From positions 62,001 to 126,000 of the forward strand of contig SBGU01000047.1 in the NCBI GenBank assembly GCA_006226495.1: a DNA stretch of 64,000 nucleotides. The letters are read 5' to 3'. Both the position numbers and the translations under genes were made by a program. This document shows, piece by piece, positions 35,151 through 44,113 of the stretch (the stretch's first letter is position 1; every line of letters starts with the position of its first letter). The notes under the pieces are model-generated. The model saw only the letters and a list, made by a program, of their open reading frames with translations. It made no database searches and was not told the DNA's origin. Source of the DNA: Alphaproteobacteria bacterium. Its GTDB lineage: Bacteria; Pseudomonadota; Alphaproteobacteria; Sphingomonadales; Kordiimonadaceae.

Positions 35151-35581
35151 ATGTGTCGACGCTTCCTGTTACGAAACAAGTATCGCAAATCAAACCTGAC
35201 CGGTTTGGCACTGCATTACGTCTCAACCCCTGTGCCGTTTGGTAACGGCCCTTTCGTCACTTGCAAAGTCATTCCTGACAAAACCGGTATGAAATCGGTT
35301 TCACGATTATCTGGTGATGTATTCTTGTCGTGAAGGTTGCTGTTTCGCCGCGTGTCGCGCGCGGTGCGGCGGGCCGGGGCGCCGCCGCTGAAAATTGATT
35401 GGCCGGATTCGCTGGTTGGTCCGCCCGGCATGGTACCACGAGCCGTCAGTTATCGGGGCAGGCAATAGGGGCGGCTCCCGTTCGAGCCGCTGTCGGGCGA
35501 CAGAGAGTGTCGCCCGAAGTGTTGATGTTTGCCGTCTTCCGCGTCCGGGGCATATCTGTTGATAGAAACAGCGGGGCCGCC
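35151..35581. other. Gap between the tandem chemoreceptor genes
   Basis: 430 bases with no convincing gene. It holds two adjacent hairpins near 35471-35517 (listed separately) and should contain the promoter of the downstream chemoreceptor, but no clear -35/-10 pair is visible. The gap and hairpins suggest the two receptors are expressed separately. Confidence 0.55.
35471..35517 (-). terminator. Two adjacent hairpins after the upstream chemoreceptor gene
   Basis: Hairpin one pairs 35471-35477 with 35484-35490 (GCGGCTC/GAGCCGC). Hairpin two pairs 35493-35502 with 35508-35517 (TCGGGCGACA/TGTCGCCCGA). They sit 65 nt past the stop of the gene at 35582-37447. Neither has a T run, so they could be a Rho-type or mRNA-stabilising structure rather than a classic terminator. 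Confidence 0.5.
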
Positions 35582-37447
35582 TCATGCAAGTTGGCGATAC
35601 AGGTCTATGCCCTCCTGTGCATAGTCGTTGGCAATGCCAATCCTGTCTGACAGGTCTGCGAGATTGTGGTTGATATCGGCGACCGCGCCGGCGGCAGTTT
35701 GCATGTTGGCCGATATTTCGCGCGTCACCGTGCTTTGTTCTTCGATCGCACCGGCGATACCGGTTACTGTGCCTTGCAATTGTCCAACCGCCGTGTTGAT
35801 GGCACCAAGGCGGGTCACAACGTCGCCGGACACATCCTGCATCCGCCCGATTTCACCGGAAATCTGATTTGTTGCATGGGCAACCTGGCTGGCGAGGTTC
35901 TTGACCTCGCTGGCCACGACGGCGAAACCCTTGCCCGCTTCGCCGGCACGCGCGCTTTCGATGGTGGCATTGAGCGCAAGCAGGTTGATCTGGGCTGCGA
36001 TATCGTCAATCAGCACGACAATCTTGTTCATCGCTTCCGCTGCGGCGCTCAGCGCTTCGGTCGAATTGCCTGCCTGCTGCGTTTCCTCGAAGGTCTGGTC
36101 AACGGCAGTCCGTGCCTTGGATACACTCTCGGCAATTTCATGAAAGGACGCATTCAACTCTTCCGAAGCTGCTGCCACGGTCTGCACCATGGCCTCTGTT
36201 TCCGTAGAGGCACTGGCAGCGGAGCTGGATTTGCTGTTGGCGTCGGTGATGCTGCTGACGATCAGTTCGAGGTTCTTGTCCACAAGGGCGCCGACGCGCT
36301 CACGTTCCTGCCGCGCAATCACCATCGCCGTGATATCGGTCGCGAACTTTACAACCTTGAAAGGGCGGCCTTCCGGGTCCAGAATTGGATTATAGGTTGC
36401 CTGCAGCCAAACGGGATTGCCGTTTTTTCCGACGCGGCGGAATTCGCCACCCTGGAACGTGCCTTGCCCCAACGCTTGCCAGAAGGCTTTGTAGGTTTCG
36501 CTGTTTCGTTCGTCAGAATCGACAAACATCCTGTGGTGCTGGCCCGTGATTTCGTCCAACGAATAGCCAACCGCATCCAGAAAATTCTTGTTGGCTGTCG
36601 TGATCGTGCCATCCAGATCAAACTCGATAATGGCCTGCGCTTTACCCAGCGCTGACACTTTGCCGCGGTGGTCAGCGTTCTCAAGCTCCTGGCGCGTGAC
36701 ATCGGTGGCGAATTTCACCACCTTCACCGGCACACCCTTGTCATCCAAAATGGGATTATAGGTCGCGCGCAGCCATACGTCGCGGCCACCCTTTGCAACG
36801 CGCCTGTAGCGAGCGCTCCGGAACTGCCCGTCGCGCAGGGATTGCCAGAATTTTTCATATTCGTCGCCGGCGCGGTCCTTCGCGCTGACAAACAGGCTAT
36901 GGTGTTTGCCGGCAATTTCCGCCAGATCATAGCCCATCACCTTCAGGAAGTTTTCGTTGGCGGTCAGGATGGTGCCGTCCATGGCAAATTCGATCATGGC
37001 CTGGGCGCGGTCCAGCGCATCGATTTTGCCGCGCACATCGACATTGTTGCGTTGTTCGTTCGTATAATCGGTAGCCAGCTTGACCACCTTGCACACCTTG
37101 CCACCGGTTTCCAGTACAGGGAAATAGGTGGCCTGCAGCCACAGCAGCCGCCCGTCCTTTGCCACCCGCCGGAAAATCGCCGTGCGTGATTCCCCGCGCG
37201 TAAGGGCCTGCCAGTGGTTGGTATAGGCTTCGTCCTTCGCGGTGCCTGCTTCCACGAACATACTATGGTGCTTGCCCTGTATTTCGCCGAGGCTGTAGCC
37301 AAACGTATCCAGGAAGCGCTTGTTCGCCGACAGGATGGTGCCGTCCGGCGCAAATTCGATCATGGCCTGGGAGCGGGAGAGCGCGTCAACCAATGGCGCT
37401 GCGCCGCCATTTGAACCCGGTACAAGCTTCTTGATAATGTCGAACAT
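35582..37447 (-). CDS. Cytoplasmic methyl-accepting chemotaxis protein, three PAS domains (paralog)
   Basis: 621 residues, the same length and domain order as the gene at 33285-35150: three PAS units (about residues 18-130, 140-252, 263-375) then the methyl-accepting coil with tip [15 protein letters not shown]. The two proteins are alike over their whole length, most of all in the third PAS and the signalling coil, and differ more in the first PAS, which fits duplication followed by ligand divergence. No membrane helix is present. Both lack an obvious C-terminal CheR-binding pentapeptide. Confidence 0.93.
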   Translation of the reverse strand: MFDIIKKLVPGSNGGAAPLVDALSRSQAMIEFAPDGTILSANKRFLDTFGYSLGEIQGKHHSMFVEAGTAKDEAYTNHWQALTRGESRTAIFRRVAKDGRLLWLQATYFPVLETGGKVCKVVKLATDYTNEQRNNVDVRGKIDALDRAQAMIEFAMDGTILTANENFLKVMGYDLAEIAGKHHSLFVSAKDRAGDEYEKFWQSLRDGQFRSARYRRVAKGGRDVWLRATYNPILDDKGVPVKVVKFATDVTRQELENADHRGKVSALGKAQAIIEFDLDGTITTANKNFLDAVGYSLDEITGQHHRMFVDSDERNSETYKAFWQALGQGTFQGGEFRRVGKNGNPVWLQATYNPILDPEGRPFKVVKFATDITAMVIARQERERVGALVDKNLELIVSSITDANSKSSSAASASTETEAMVQTVAAASEELNASFHEIAESVSKARTAVDQTFEETQQAGNSTEALSAAAEAMNKIVVLIDDIAAQINLLALNATIESARAGEAGKGFAVVASEVKNLASQVAHATNQISGEIGRMQDVSGDVVTRLGAINTAVGQLQGTVTGIAGAIEEQSTVTREISANMQTAAGAVADINHNLADLSDRIGIANDYAQEGIDLYRQLA

Positions 37448-37756
37448 GAGGCGCCTCCACGATTGGCAGCGCCCGTCGTTGTCGAGCGCTGTGTTATGTT
37501 CCAGTGTCCCCAGTGTGCCCTATTTTGATAATGCGTGCGTATTAATGACCGGTTAATGCCGAGGGTCCGGGCATTCGGACCGAAACAGTTGTTGACGGCG
37601 GTCGGCGACGTCTGCGCTTGGTCTGGTCGCGAAAGCAAGCGGCTGACCGGTTTTTTGCTCGCGGGTTGCCAGCACTGCCGGCTTCCTGTATCCAGCAAGG
37701 GCAACCGGAATTGCATCTACAGCCACTGCGACAGACAGGAAAGACGTCCGCGAACC
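37448..37756. other. Divergent promoter region, chemoreceptor and MFS genes
   Basis: About 310 bases between two divergent genes. It should hold both promoters. An AT-richer part around 37510-37556 is the most likely core region. I see no repeat, tRNA or convincing small gene. Confidence 0.45.
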
Positions 37757-39043
37757 ATGTCCTTGCGCGCCACCTTGATCAGCATTTTTGCCCTTCTGCT
37801 CGGGGCCGGGGCCCTGAACCTCGGCATGGGGCTGCAGGCATCGCTTCTGGGCGTGCGCGCCGGTATGGAATCGTTCCCGACCGTGCTGATCGGTCTTGTG
37901 ATGTCCAGCTATTATGCCGGTTTTGTTGCCGGCAGCCTGACCGCCGCCAAGGTGGTGAACCGGGTCGGGCATATCCGGACCTTCTCGGCCTTCGCATCGC
38001 TGACCTCCGCTGCAGTGATATTGCACGCGGTCTTTGTGAACCCCTGGAGCTGGATACTGTTCCGTTCGCTGACCGGCTTTTGTGTCGCGTCCCTGTCGCT
38101 GGTGACCGAAAGCTGGCTCAATGAACGCGCCAGCAACCTGAACCGCGGCACCGTGATTTCAATCTATTTTGTTGTCACCCTGGGGGCAACGGCGCTGGGC
38201 CAGACCCTCTTGATCGTGGCGCCGCCATCGGGCTACGACCTGTTTGTGCTGGTGTCCGTGGTGATCTCGGTGGCGCTGGTGCCGGTGGCCCTGACCTCGA
38301 CACCGATGCCGGCCATCAGCCCGGCCCGGCGCATGGCGCTCAGGGACCTGTATGCCATCTCGCCGGTGGGCCTTGTGGGCTGCCTGGGTGCAGGGCTGGT
38401 AACCGGCGCTTTCTGGGGTGTGGGCGCGGTCTATGCCCAGAGCATCGGCCTGCACACCTCACAGATCGCCTTGTTCATGACCCTGGTCATCGGCGGCGGT
38501 GTTGTCACCCAGTGGCCGCTTGGCCGACTGTCGGACCTGATGGACCGGCGTTATGTCATCGCCGGTGTCACCCTTGGCATCACGGCGATTTCGCTCCTGT
38601 TTTTCACCGGGATTGTCGGCTCAACCGGTCCCGATACGCTGTTTTTTGCGCTCGCCGCCCTTCTGGGGGGGCTGGTCCTGCCGCTTTACGGCCTGACCAT
38701 TTCGCACGCCAACGATTTCATGAAGCCGCAGGATTTTGTGCCCGCCAGCGCGTCCCTCTTGCTGAGCTATGGCGTCGGTGCCGCCATCGGTCCGCTGGCC
38801 GCAACGCTGGTCATGAGCCTGATGGGATCGCACGGGCTGTTCCTGCATCTCAGTGTCGCGGCATCCCTGGTGGCGCTCTTCACCCTGTACCGCATGTCGC
38901 GGCGCCCGGGCCCGGCCCCGCAGGCGGAGACGGCGGAACCCGCACCGGCGGTCGTGCCTGTGCCGGGCACCACCGGCCTTGTATATGAAATCGACCCGCG
39001 GGCAGAAGACGAGGGCGCGGCCAAAGGCGAACTCAGCAAATAG
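37757..39043 (+). CDS. Major facilitator superfamily transporter
   Basis: 428 residues with about 12 membrane helices. Between helices 2 and 3 it has G-S-L-T-A-A-K-V-V-N-R-V-G-H-I-R, a variant of the MFS loop motif, and V-T-E-S-W-L-N-E-R-A in the fourth-helix region, typical of the YcaD/UMF-like group. Substrate unknown. The ATG at 37757 starts a helix directly, which suits the family; the longer frame from 37535 would add 74 residues without transmembrane character. The C-terminal ~40 residues are Pro/Ala-rich and cytoplasmic. Confidence 0.88.
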   Translation: MSLRATLISIFALLLGAGALNLGMGLQASLLGVRAGMESFPTVLIGLVMSSYYAGFVAGSLTAAKVVNRVGHIRTFSAFASLTSAAVILHAVFVNPWSWILFRSLTGFCVASLSLVTESWLNERASNLNRGTVISIYFVVTLGATALGQTLLIVAPPSGYDLFVLVSVVISVALVPVALTSTPMPAISPARRMALRDLYAISPVGLVGCLGAGLVTGAFWGVGAVYAQSIGLHTSQIALFMTLVIGGGVVTQWPLGRLSDLMDRRYVIAGVTLGITAISLLFFTGIVGSTGPDTLFFALAALLGGLVLPLYGLTISHANDFMKPQDFVPASASLLLSYGVGAAIGPLAATLVMSLMGSHGLFLHLSVAASLVALFTLYRMSRRPGPAPQAETAEPAPAVVPVPGTTGLVYEIDPRAEDEGAAKGELSK

Positions 39044-39059
39044 GCGCGGGGGGCGCCAG

Positions 39060-39794
39060 TCAGTTGCCTGAATTTTCCGCCTGCTGGCGCGTGAACCAGT
39101 CGTTGAAACGGTCCCGCAGGGCGGCCTGGTCCTTGTGGAACAGGAACACTTTCTCAACCCTTGTGAAGGGCTGGTCGGCATTCACGGCGCACAGGCCGGT
39201 CTTTTGCGCCTCAAGATAACGGGCTTCGATACTGTCGGTGAACATGACATCGGCCCGACCCGCTTTCAGCCAGTCGAAGGGTTCATGATTGTCCGCCAGA
39301 ATGCTCAGTTTCGCGGCACGTATGTGGCCGCGCGCAAAACGTTCGTTGGTGCCGCCCGGGTTTTCCACCACCTGCACACCGGCCCGGTCGATGGCGGCAA
39401 GGCTGCTATAGCTTTCCTGCTCGCCGCACCGCACCAGGGCAACCTTGCCCGTAATCTCCAGCGGCAGGGACATGAGGGCGACGGCCTCCCGGTCCGCTGT
39501 GCGTGAAATACCGCCAACCGCCAGCGCGAATTTGCCGGTCAGCAGGTCATCCATCAGGGTCGGCCAGCTTGTGCGGGAAAAGTCGAGCACCAGCCCATTG
39601 TCGCGGGCGAACCGCTGGATCAGGTCGATGTCCGTGCCTTCGAAGGTGCCGGTCTCGGTGTTGAGCCAGGTCACGGGGCGATAGTCGCCCGTGGTGCCCA
39701 CCATAATATGCTCGCCATCGGCCTGCAGGGCGGCGGGGGCGAACAAAAGCCACAGGCAGGCCGCGACAGAAAAGGACAAACGGCCTAGCGGCAC
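39060..39794 (-). CDS. Periplasmic PheC-like cyclohexadienyl/arogenate dehydratase or solute-binding protein
   Basis: 244 residues. A signal peptide ends near A-A-L-Q-A-D. The mature protein has the type-3 solute-binding fold with marks seen in periplasmic cyclohexadienyl dehydratase: G-T-T-G-D-Y-R-P-V, F-E-G-T-D-I-D-L-I-Q, T-S-W-P-T-L-M-D-D-L and N-P-G-G-T-N-E-R-F-A-R. PheC makes phenylpyruvate from prephenate outside the cytoplasm. A plain amino-acid binding protein is the alternative, but no ABC permease is near. The GTG start at 39794 has GGAG 8 nt upstream and overlaps the GH25 stop by 10 nt. Confidence 0.75.
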   Translation of the reverse strand: MPLGRLSFSVAACLWLLFAPAALQADGEHIMVGTTGDYRPVTWLNTETGTFEGTDIDLIQRFARDNGLVLDFSRTSWPTLMDDLLTGKFALAVGGISRTADREAVALMSLPLEITGKVALVRCGEQESYSSLAAIDRAGVQVVENPGGTNERFARGHIRAAKLSILADNHEPFDWLKAGRADVMFTDSIEARYLEAQKTGLCAVNADQPFTRVEKVFLFHKDQAALRDRFNDWFTRQQAENSGN

Positions 39795-40528
39795 CGCAGG
39801 GTCTCCAGTTCTTCCGGGCCGCCGCCGAACCAGTTTTTGTCCACCGCCGTGGTCACACCTTCGACCTTGCCGCTTTGTGTATGTTGCCAGAACAGCCAGC
39901 GCGACCAGCCGTCGGGCAGGGTGGCCTGGCTGTCATAGTCGGCCAGCCACAGGTCGTAGCCGCGCAGGTGCTGGTGTTCTTCAGTGCGGTCCCAGAAATC
40001 GGGCGCGGTATAGATGATCGGCCGGCAGCCCAGCGCCTTTTCGACATAATCGAGCCAGGCCAGGATATCCTTGTGGTAAGCGGGCGGGCGCACGCCTTCG
40101 GCGGTCTCGATGTCTATGACCGGTGGCAGCGCACCCTTGTAGCTGATGCCGGCCTCCTGCAGCCGGCTGATGAAATGCCGGGCCTGGTCGACCGCGTCCT
40201 CGTCCGGATGGAACAGGTGGTAACCGCCGACCACGATGCCGGTACCGGTCGCGCCAGACCAGTTGGCAATCATGTGCGGGTCGCCGGTGTGCAGGCCTTC
40301 GCTGACCTTGATGTAGGAAAAGCGCGTGCCCGACAGGCGCACGCCCGACCAGTCCACTTCACCCTGGAAGTGGGAAACATCAATGCCGGGCACCCTGCCG
40401 GTTCCGCTGGGTCCGACGGCGGCATCCCCGGCGCTTGTCTCTGCATTGCCCGCTTTTTTCTCGTCAGAACAACTGCAGGCAGTCAACGCCAGAAGCGCGG
40501 CAAACAGGGGCAGCAGACGTGATCGCAT
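39785..40528 (-). CDS. GH25 lysozyme-like lipoprotein
   Basis: About 247 residues. The lipoprotein signal ends L-L-A-L-T-A-C (Cys about residue 17), followed by a flexible linker. The GH25 domain starts G-I-D-V-S-H-F-Q-G-E-V-D-W (first catalytic Asp region) and has P-V-I-D-I-E-T (the Asp/Glu pair) and Y-T-A-P-D-F-W. It hydrolyses peptidoglycan between MurNAc and GlcNAc. Start 40528 has GGAAAGG 6 nt upstream. The next gene overlaps its stop by 10 nt, so both periplasmic proteins are made together. Confidence 0.9.
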   Translation of the reverse strand: MRSRLLPLFAALLALTACSCSDEKKAGNAETSAGDAAVGPSGTGRVPGIDVSHFQGEVDWSGVRLSGTRFSYIKVSEGLHTGDPHMIANWSGATGTGIVVGGYHLFHPDEDAVDQARHFISRLQEAGISYKGALPPVIDIETAEGVRPPAYHKDILAWLDYVEKALGCRPIIYTAPDFWDRTEEHQHLRGYDLWLADYDSQATLPDGWSRWLFWQHTQSGKVEGVTTAVDKNWFGGGPEELETLRCR

Positions 40529-40608
40529 GGCTCGCCTTTCCATCAGTCCGGTTGACGATATATCTAGCATGACGGCCGGCGCCCCTCAATCGTGACGCCA
40601 GACTGTGC

Positions 40609-41538
40609 TTATGCCGTTCCGGTCCGCTGTCCCAGCGCCAGGGTTTCCGCCACCTGTTGCTGTACCCATTTCGACAGGGCCTGGAACTTTTCGGTCGCGG
40701 CAAATTCGTAGGACGCCAACAGCCAGTCGCTCGATTCAACCGGGATTGGCGACCCGATGGGCACCAGAAAGCCGCTTTTGATATCCTCCTCGATCAGGAA
40801 GGTACGGCCAAGCGCGACACCCAGCCCGCTGATGGCGGCCATCAAGGCCAGGTCGGTGCGGTCGAACCGGGTGGCATTGTCGATGGTCTGGCGAAAACGC
40901 GGGTCGCGTTCGGCCAGAACGGCCCAGCCGAAACCGATCATGTCGGCCTCGGCCCTGTGGTCGATCAGGATATCAAGCGGCTGTTGCCAGGGGTCGGCGG
41001 GGTCGATGCCCATGCGTTCGATATAGGCGGGGCTCGCGAGGGCGATCATATACGGCCGGCTCAGCCGGATCGCGCGCAGGCCGGGATAGGGGCCACGCCC
41101 GAAACGGATGGCGACATCGGCCTCGCCGCGCACCAGGTCAACCGGTGCGGTCTGCGCCTGAACCGTGACATCAAGGCCGGCGGCGCGGGCGCCAGCCAGC
41201 TTGGGCACCAGCCATTTCATCGCCATGGACGGCGACACCGACACCCGGATCGACGGGTTGTTGCGCGCGGCCAGAATGTTGCCAAGGGCCGCCGCCAGGT
41301 CGCCCACGCTTTTATAGGCGGCCTCGCACAACACTTCGCCCGCGCGGGTGAATTTCACGCTGCGGGTGGTGCGCTCGCACAGGGTCAGGCCCAGGGTGTC
41401 CTCCAGGGCCCGCACCCGGTGGCTGACTGCGGTCTGATGCACCTGCAGCCGTTCGGCAGCGCGGGTGAAATTGCGCTCGGTATGCAGGGCGGCAAGGTAG
41501 GGGCTGGCCTGTACCAGTTTCAGGATCTTGTCATTCAT
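40609..41538 (-). CDS. LysR-type transcriptional regulator (GcvA-like)
   Basis: 309 residues. The N-terminal winged helix-turn-helix is F-T-R-A-A-E-R-L-Q-V-H-Q-T-A-V-S-H-R-V-R-A-L-E (about residues 24-46); a linker helix and a two-lobed effector domain follow. The layout resembles GcvA-type regulators. Effector and targets are unknown. The TPR gene at 41728 is divergent and is a natural target; the GH25 gene lies 80 nt downstream in the same direction. A CATGA-N7-TCATG palindrome covers its start codon. Confidence 0.92.
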   Translation of the reverse strand: MNDKILKLVQASPYLAALHTERNFTRAAERLQVHQTAVSHRVRALEDTLGLTLCERTTRSVKFTRAGEVLCEAAYKSVGDLAAALGNILAARNNPSIRVSVSPSMAMKWLVPKLAGARAAGLDVTVQAQTAPVDLVRGEADVAIRFGRGPYPGLRAIRLSRPYMIALASPAYIERMGIDPADPWQQPLDILIDHRAEADMIGFGWAVLAERDPRFRQTIDNATRFDRTDLALMAAISGLGVALGRTFLIEEDIKSGFLVPIGSPIPVESSDWLLASYEFAATEKFQALSKWVQQQVAETLALGQRTGTA

Positions 41539-41552
41539 GAATGTAACTCATG
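41536..41552 (-). promoter_or_regulatory. Palindrome at the LysR gene start (candidate autoregulatory site)
   Basis: CATGA at 41536-41540 and TCATG at 41548-41552 form a perfect inverted repeat with a 7-nt centre. LysR proteins often bind T-N11-A palindromes near their own promoter. Its overlap with the start codon suggests repression if it is real. Short palindromes like this also occur by chance. Confidence 0.3.
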
Positions 41553-41727
41553 TATTGAAGAAAAGAACATGGCTTGTTTCCGCGCCGAATAAGGCAAAAA
41601 TAATACCCGTACCACCGTAGTGAGTCTATGCCGCGTTCTCCCCCATGAAAGGAAACTTTCATGAATGGCTCCCCTTTGCCTGACGCGGCCCGATACCCCA
41701 GAGGTGGCGAGGACAAGGAGATGAAAA

Positions 41728-42171
41728 ATGACGAGAACCAAACGCTCTCTCGCGATCCTGCTGGCAGTGGCCGGCATCAGCGGCGCGGTTTCGGCGCAAA
41801 GCCTGACCCTGCATGTGACGCGGGATTATTATCTGGACCATGGCGACCGGGCGCTCGCCGCCGGTGAAACCCTGAAGGCCGCCGACTATTTCCGCAAGGC
41901 GCTGAGGAAAAATCTCAGCGCGGATGAACGGATTGCGGCACAGAATAGCCTGTGCGCGGCCGAATTTATCCTCGGAAACTATGACGCGGCATCCGAGGCC
42001 TGCACCGCCGCCATCCGTGCGGACGGCGGCTACTGGAAGGCCTATGTGAACCGCGGCAATGCCCGCAATGCGCTGGGCGACACCGAAGGTGCCATCGCCG
42101 ACTATTGCGAGGCAAAGGCGCTTGAACCCGGCAAGGTTGACGGCGACTTCGCCAGCTATTGCCCGGCCTGA
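41728..42171 (+). CDS. Secreted TPR protein
   Basis: 147 residues. The signal peptide ends near A-V-S-A-Q (about residue 24). Three helical repeats follow: H-G-D-R-A-L-A-A-G-E-T-L-K-A-A-D-Y-F-R-K-A-L, a middle unit with two cysteines, and Y-V-N-R-G-N-A-R-N-A-L-G-D-T-E-G-A-I-A-D-Y, a canonical TPR. Paired cysteines (C-A-A-E and C-T-A-A, and a later pair) may form disulfides in the periplasm. An AAGGAG site precedes the ATG and a terminator follows. Confidence 0.85.
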   Translation: MTRTKRSLAILLAVAGISGAVSAQSLTLHVTRDYYLDHGDRALAAGETLKAADYFRKALRKNLSADERIAAQNSLCAAEFILGNYDAASEACTAAIRADGGYWKAYVNRGNARNALGDTEGAIADYCEAKALEPGKVDGDFASYCPA

Positions 42172-42193
42172 CGCCTTAAAGCCAGGGATGCAG

Positions 42194-42221
42194 AAACGCT
42201 CGGTTATGGCCGGGCGTTTTT
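42194..42221 (+). terminator. Terminator after the secreted TPR gene
   Basis: Stem 42194-42203 (AAACGCTCGG) pairs with 42210-42219 (one G-T pair), loop of 6 nt, ending in a run of T to 42221. It sits between two convergent genes. Confidence 0.8.
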
Positions 42222-42229
42222 GTTGGCCG

Positions 42230-43996
42230 TTACAGGAAGCTTATCAGCATGTGCCACAGAAGGCCGGCGTTGGCGGCCGTGGCCTTGCGGCTGTCGACCC
42301 GCTGGCCGGCGATCCAGGTGCCCAGAACCGCGATATCCCTGAGGTCCGTGTCCGGCACGGTCAACGGATTGTCGGACAGCAGCACAAGGTCTGCCGCCTT
42401 GCCGGGCTCCAGCGAGCCGCGATCCTTATCGAGCCCCAGTTGCCATGCCGGTTCCGTGGTCATGGCGCGCAGGGCTTCCAGCCGGGTCAGTTGCTGGCCG
42501 TCGCCCACCAGGGTGCCGCTGTCGCGGGTCTTGCGCAAGACGGCGGTCGCAAAACTGCGGAAGGGCCCGATGGGTGTGGCCGGATGGTCGCCATGGATGC
42601 TGACATGATGGCCGGCCTCTATGGCGGTCTTCAGCGGCATGTAGCGCCCCATGGGGTCGGGGCCGATCAGGTCCGGCAGCCGGTCGCCATAATAATAGAT
42701 ATGGTCGATGAAAAAACTGGTGGTGAAACCAAGCGCTTTGGCGCGCCTGAGCTGTGCTTCCGTGATCAGGGCATTATGTTCCAGCCGGTGCCGGTGGTCG
42801 GCGCGCGGGGTTGCAGCCAACACCCGTTCGGCGGTGTCCAGCACCCGGTCGACCGCGCGTTCGCCCTGGGCATGCACGGCAATCTGGAACCCGCGCCGGT
42901 GGAAATCCTCGAACGCCGCCGCAAAATCCTGTTCCGAAATCGCCAGCGCGCCCATATGCCCAGCATGCAGGTGCAGCCGGTCGCGGGTCAGTGCCGTGTC
43001 GGCATAAGGGGCGGCAAAGGCGGCACCGCCGGTGTAGGGCGAGCCGTCCATCCAGAATTTCACGCCGACCACACCACCGGGCACCAGCGGGCTTTCAGGT
43101 GTTGCAGATGCAACAGTTTGGGTGGGCAGGGCGTAGATCACTCCCTGCAGCGGCGCATCGGGCGCAGACAGACGTGCCTTCAGAATCCCGACCGGGTCTT
43201 TGGCCCGGCCAACCGGCCCCGCAACCCCGATGGTTGTGTATCCCGCGCGGGCATAGCCCCCCAGTTGCAGGTTCAGAAGCAGGTCGATGCTGCCTTCGGG
43301 CGGTGGCGGCATGGCAGCAAACAGAAGCCCGATGGCGCCCAGTTCCCTGAGCGTGCCATTCAGGTGGCCGTCGGCATCCCGGCCCAGTTCACCCGCGGGC
43401 GGGTTCGGGCTGCTGTCGTCGATTCCGGCAACCCTGAGCGCCGCGCTGTTGGCATAGGCATCATGCATCATCTGGCTCAGGATCACGAGCGGCCGGTCCG
43501 GCGACAGGGCATCCAGTTCAGCCAATGTGGGCGGGTCGAGGTCCGGCACCAGGACGGGGTCCCAGCCAAAGGCCAGCGACCAGGCGCCCGGCTGCCATTG
43601 GTCCAGCCCTTGCCTGAGTGCGTTCATCACCTCGGCGCGGCTGCCATAGCGGAAACCGCTGACATCAATGGCGCTGCCCAGAAGCGCCGTGGCAAGCGGA
43701 TGGGTGTGGGGCTCGATCAGGCCCGGCATCAGGGTGCGGCCTTCAAGGTCGACCCGGTGGGTGCCATGGCTGGCCTGTGTCTCGACCGCCGCCCGGCTGC
43801 CGACCGCGACAATGCGGCCGTCCCGCACCAGAAGCGCTTCGGCAACGCCGCCCTCTGCCATGGTCAGGATCGTGCCGCCGGTGAACAGGGTTTCCCGTTC
43901 ATGGGCCGGGGGCGCCAGCCAGACATAAAGCGCGGCGGCAACAACCACCAACAGGCCTGCGGCAAAACCCAGGCCGCGCCGGACCGATCGTTTCAT
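42230..43996 (-). CDS. Membrane-anchored amidohydrolase, YtcJ/Amidohydro_3 type
   Basis: 588 residues. An N-terminal hydrophobic helix (about 9-27) anchors it with the enzyme in the periplasm. The domain has the H-x-H metal site in L-I-E-P-H-T-H-P (about residues 94-101), then E-A-L-G/F-G-W-D-P motifs, K-F-W-M-D-G-S-P-Y-T-G and a late H-G-D-H-P. YtcJ-type hydrolases cleave amides or other C-N bonds in small molecules; substrate unknown. A second protein of this type is at 46758. It is divergent from the hydroxy-acid oxidase at 44114. Confidence 0.87.
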   Translation of the reverse strand: MKRSVRRGLGFAAGLLVVVAAALYVWLAPPAHERETLFTGGTILTMAEGGVAEALLVRDGRIVAVGSRAAVETQASHGTHRVDLEGRTLMPGLIEPHTHPLATALLGSAIDVSGFRYGSRAEVMNALRQGLDQWQPGAWSLAFGWDPVLVPDLDPPTLAELDALSPDRPLVILSQMMHDAYANSAALRVAGIDDSSPNPPAGELGRDADGHLNGTLRELGAIGLLFAAMPPPPEGSIDLLLNLQLGGYARAGYTTIGVAGPVGRAKDPVGILKARLSAPDAPLQGVIYALPTQTVASATPESPLVPGGVVGVKFWMDGSPYTGGAAFAAPYADTALTRDRLHLHAGHMGALAISEQDFAAAFEDFHRRGFQIAVHAQGERAVDRVLDTAERVLAATPRADHRHRLEHNALITEAQLRRAKALGFTTSFFIDHIYYYGDRLPDLIGPDPMGRYMPLKTAIEAGHHVSIHGDHPATPIGPFRSFATAVLRKTRDSGTLVGDGQQLTRLEALRAMTTEPAWQLGLDKDRGSLEPGKAADLVLLSDNPLTVPDTDLRDIAVLGTWIAGQRVDSRKATAANAGLLWHMLISFL

Positions 43997-44113
43997 CCTG
44001 TTCCCCCTCTGGTCCCGTTTCCCGTTTTGCCACGCGGACTTGCGCGGTTTCAGCCTGTGCCGTTATAAATGCATATAGGGCCGGTGTCCCGGCCGGCGAG
44101 GGGGAGGGTGTCA

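Noticed and set aside
35213-35228. TTGGCACTGCATTACG resembling a sigma-54 promoter on the plus strand
   Set aside because: The -12 GC is absent and no plus-strand gene follows.
42059-44068. 669-codon plus-strand frame
   Set aside because: Antisense to the amidohydrolase and overlapping the TPR gene end; no ribosome binding site or domain.
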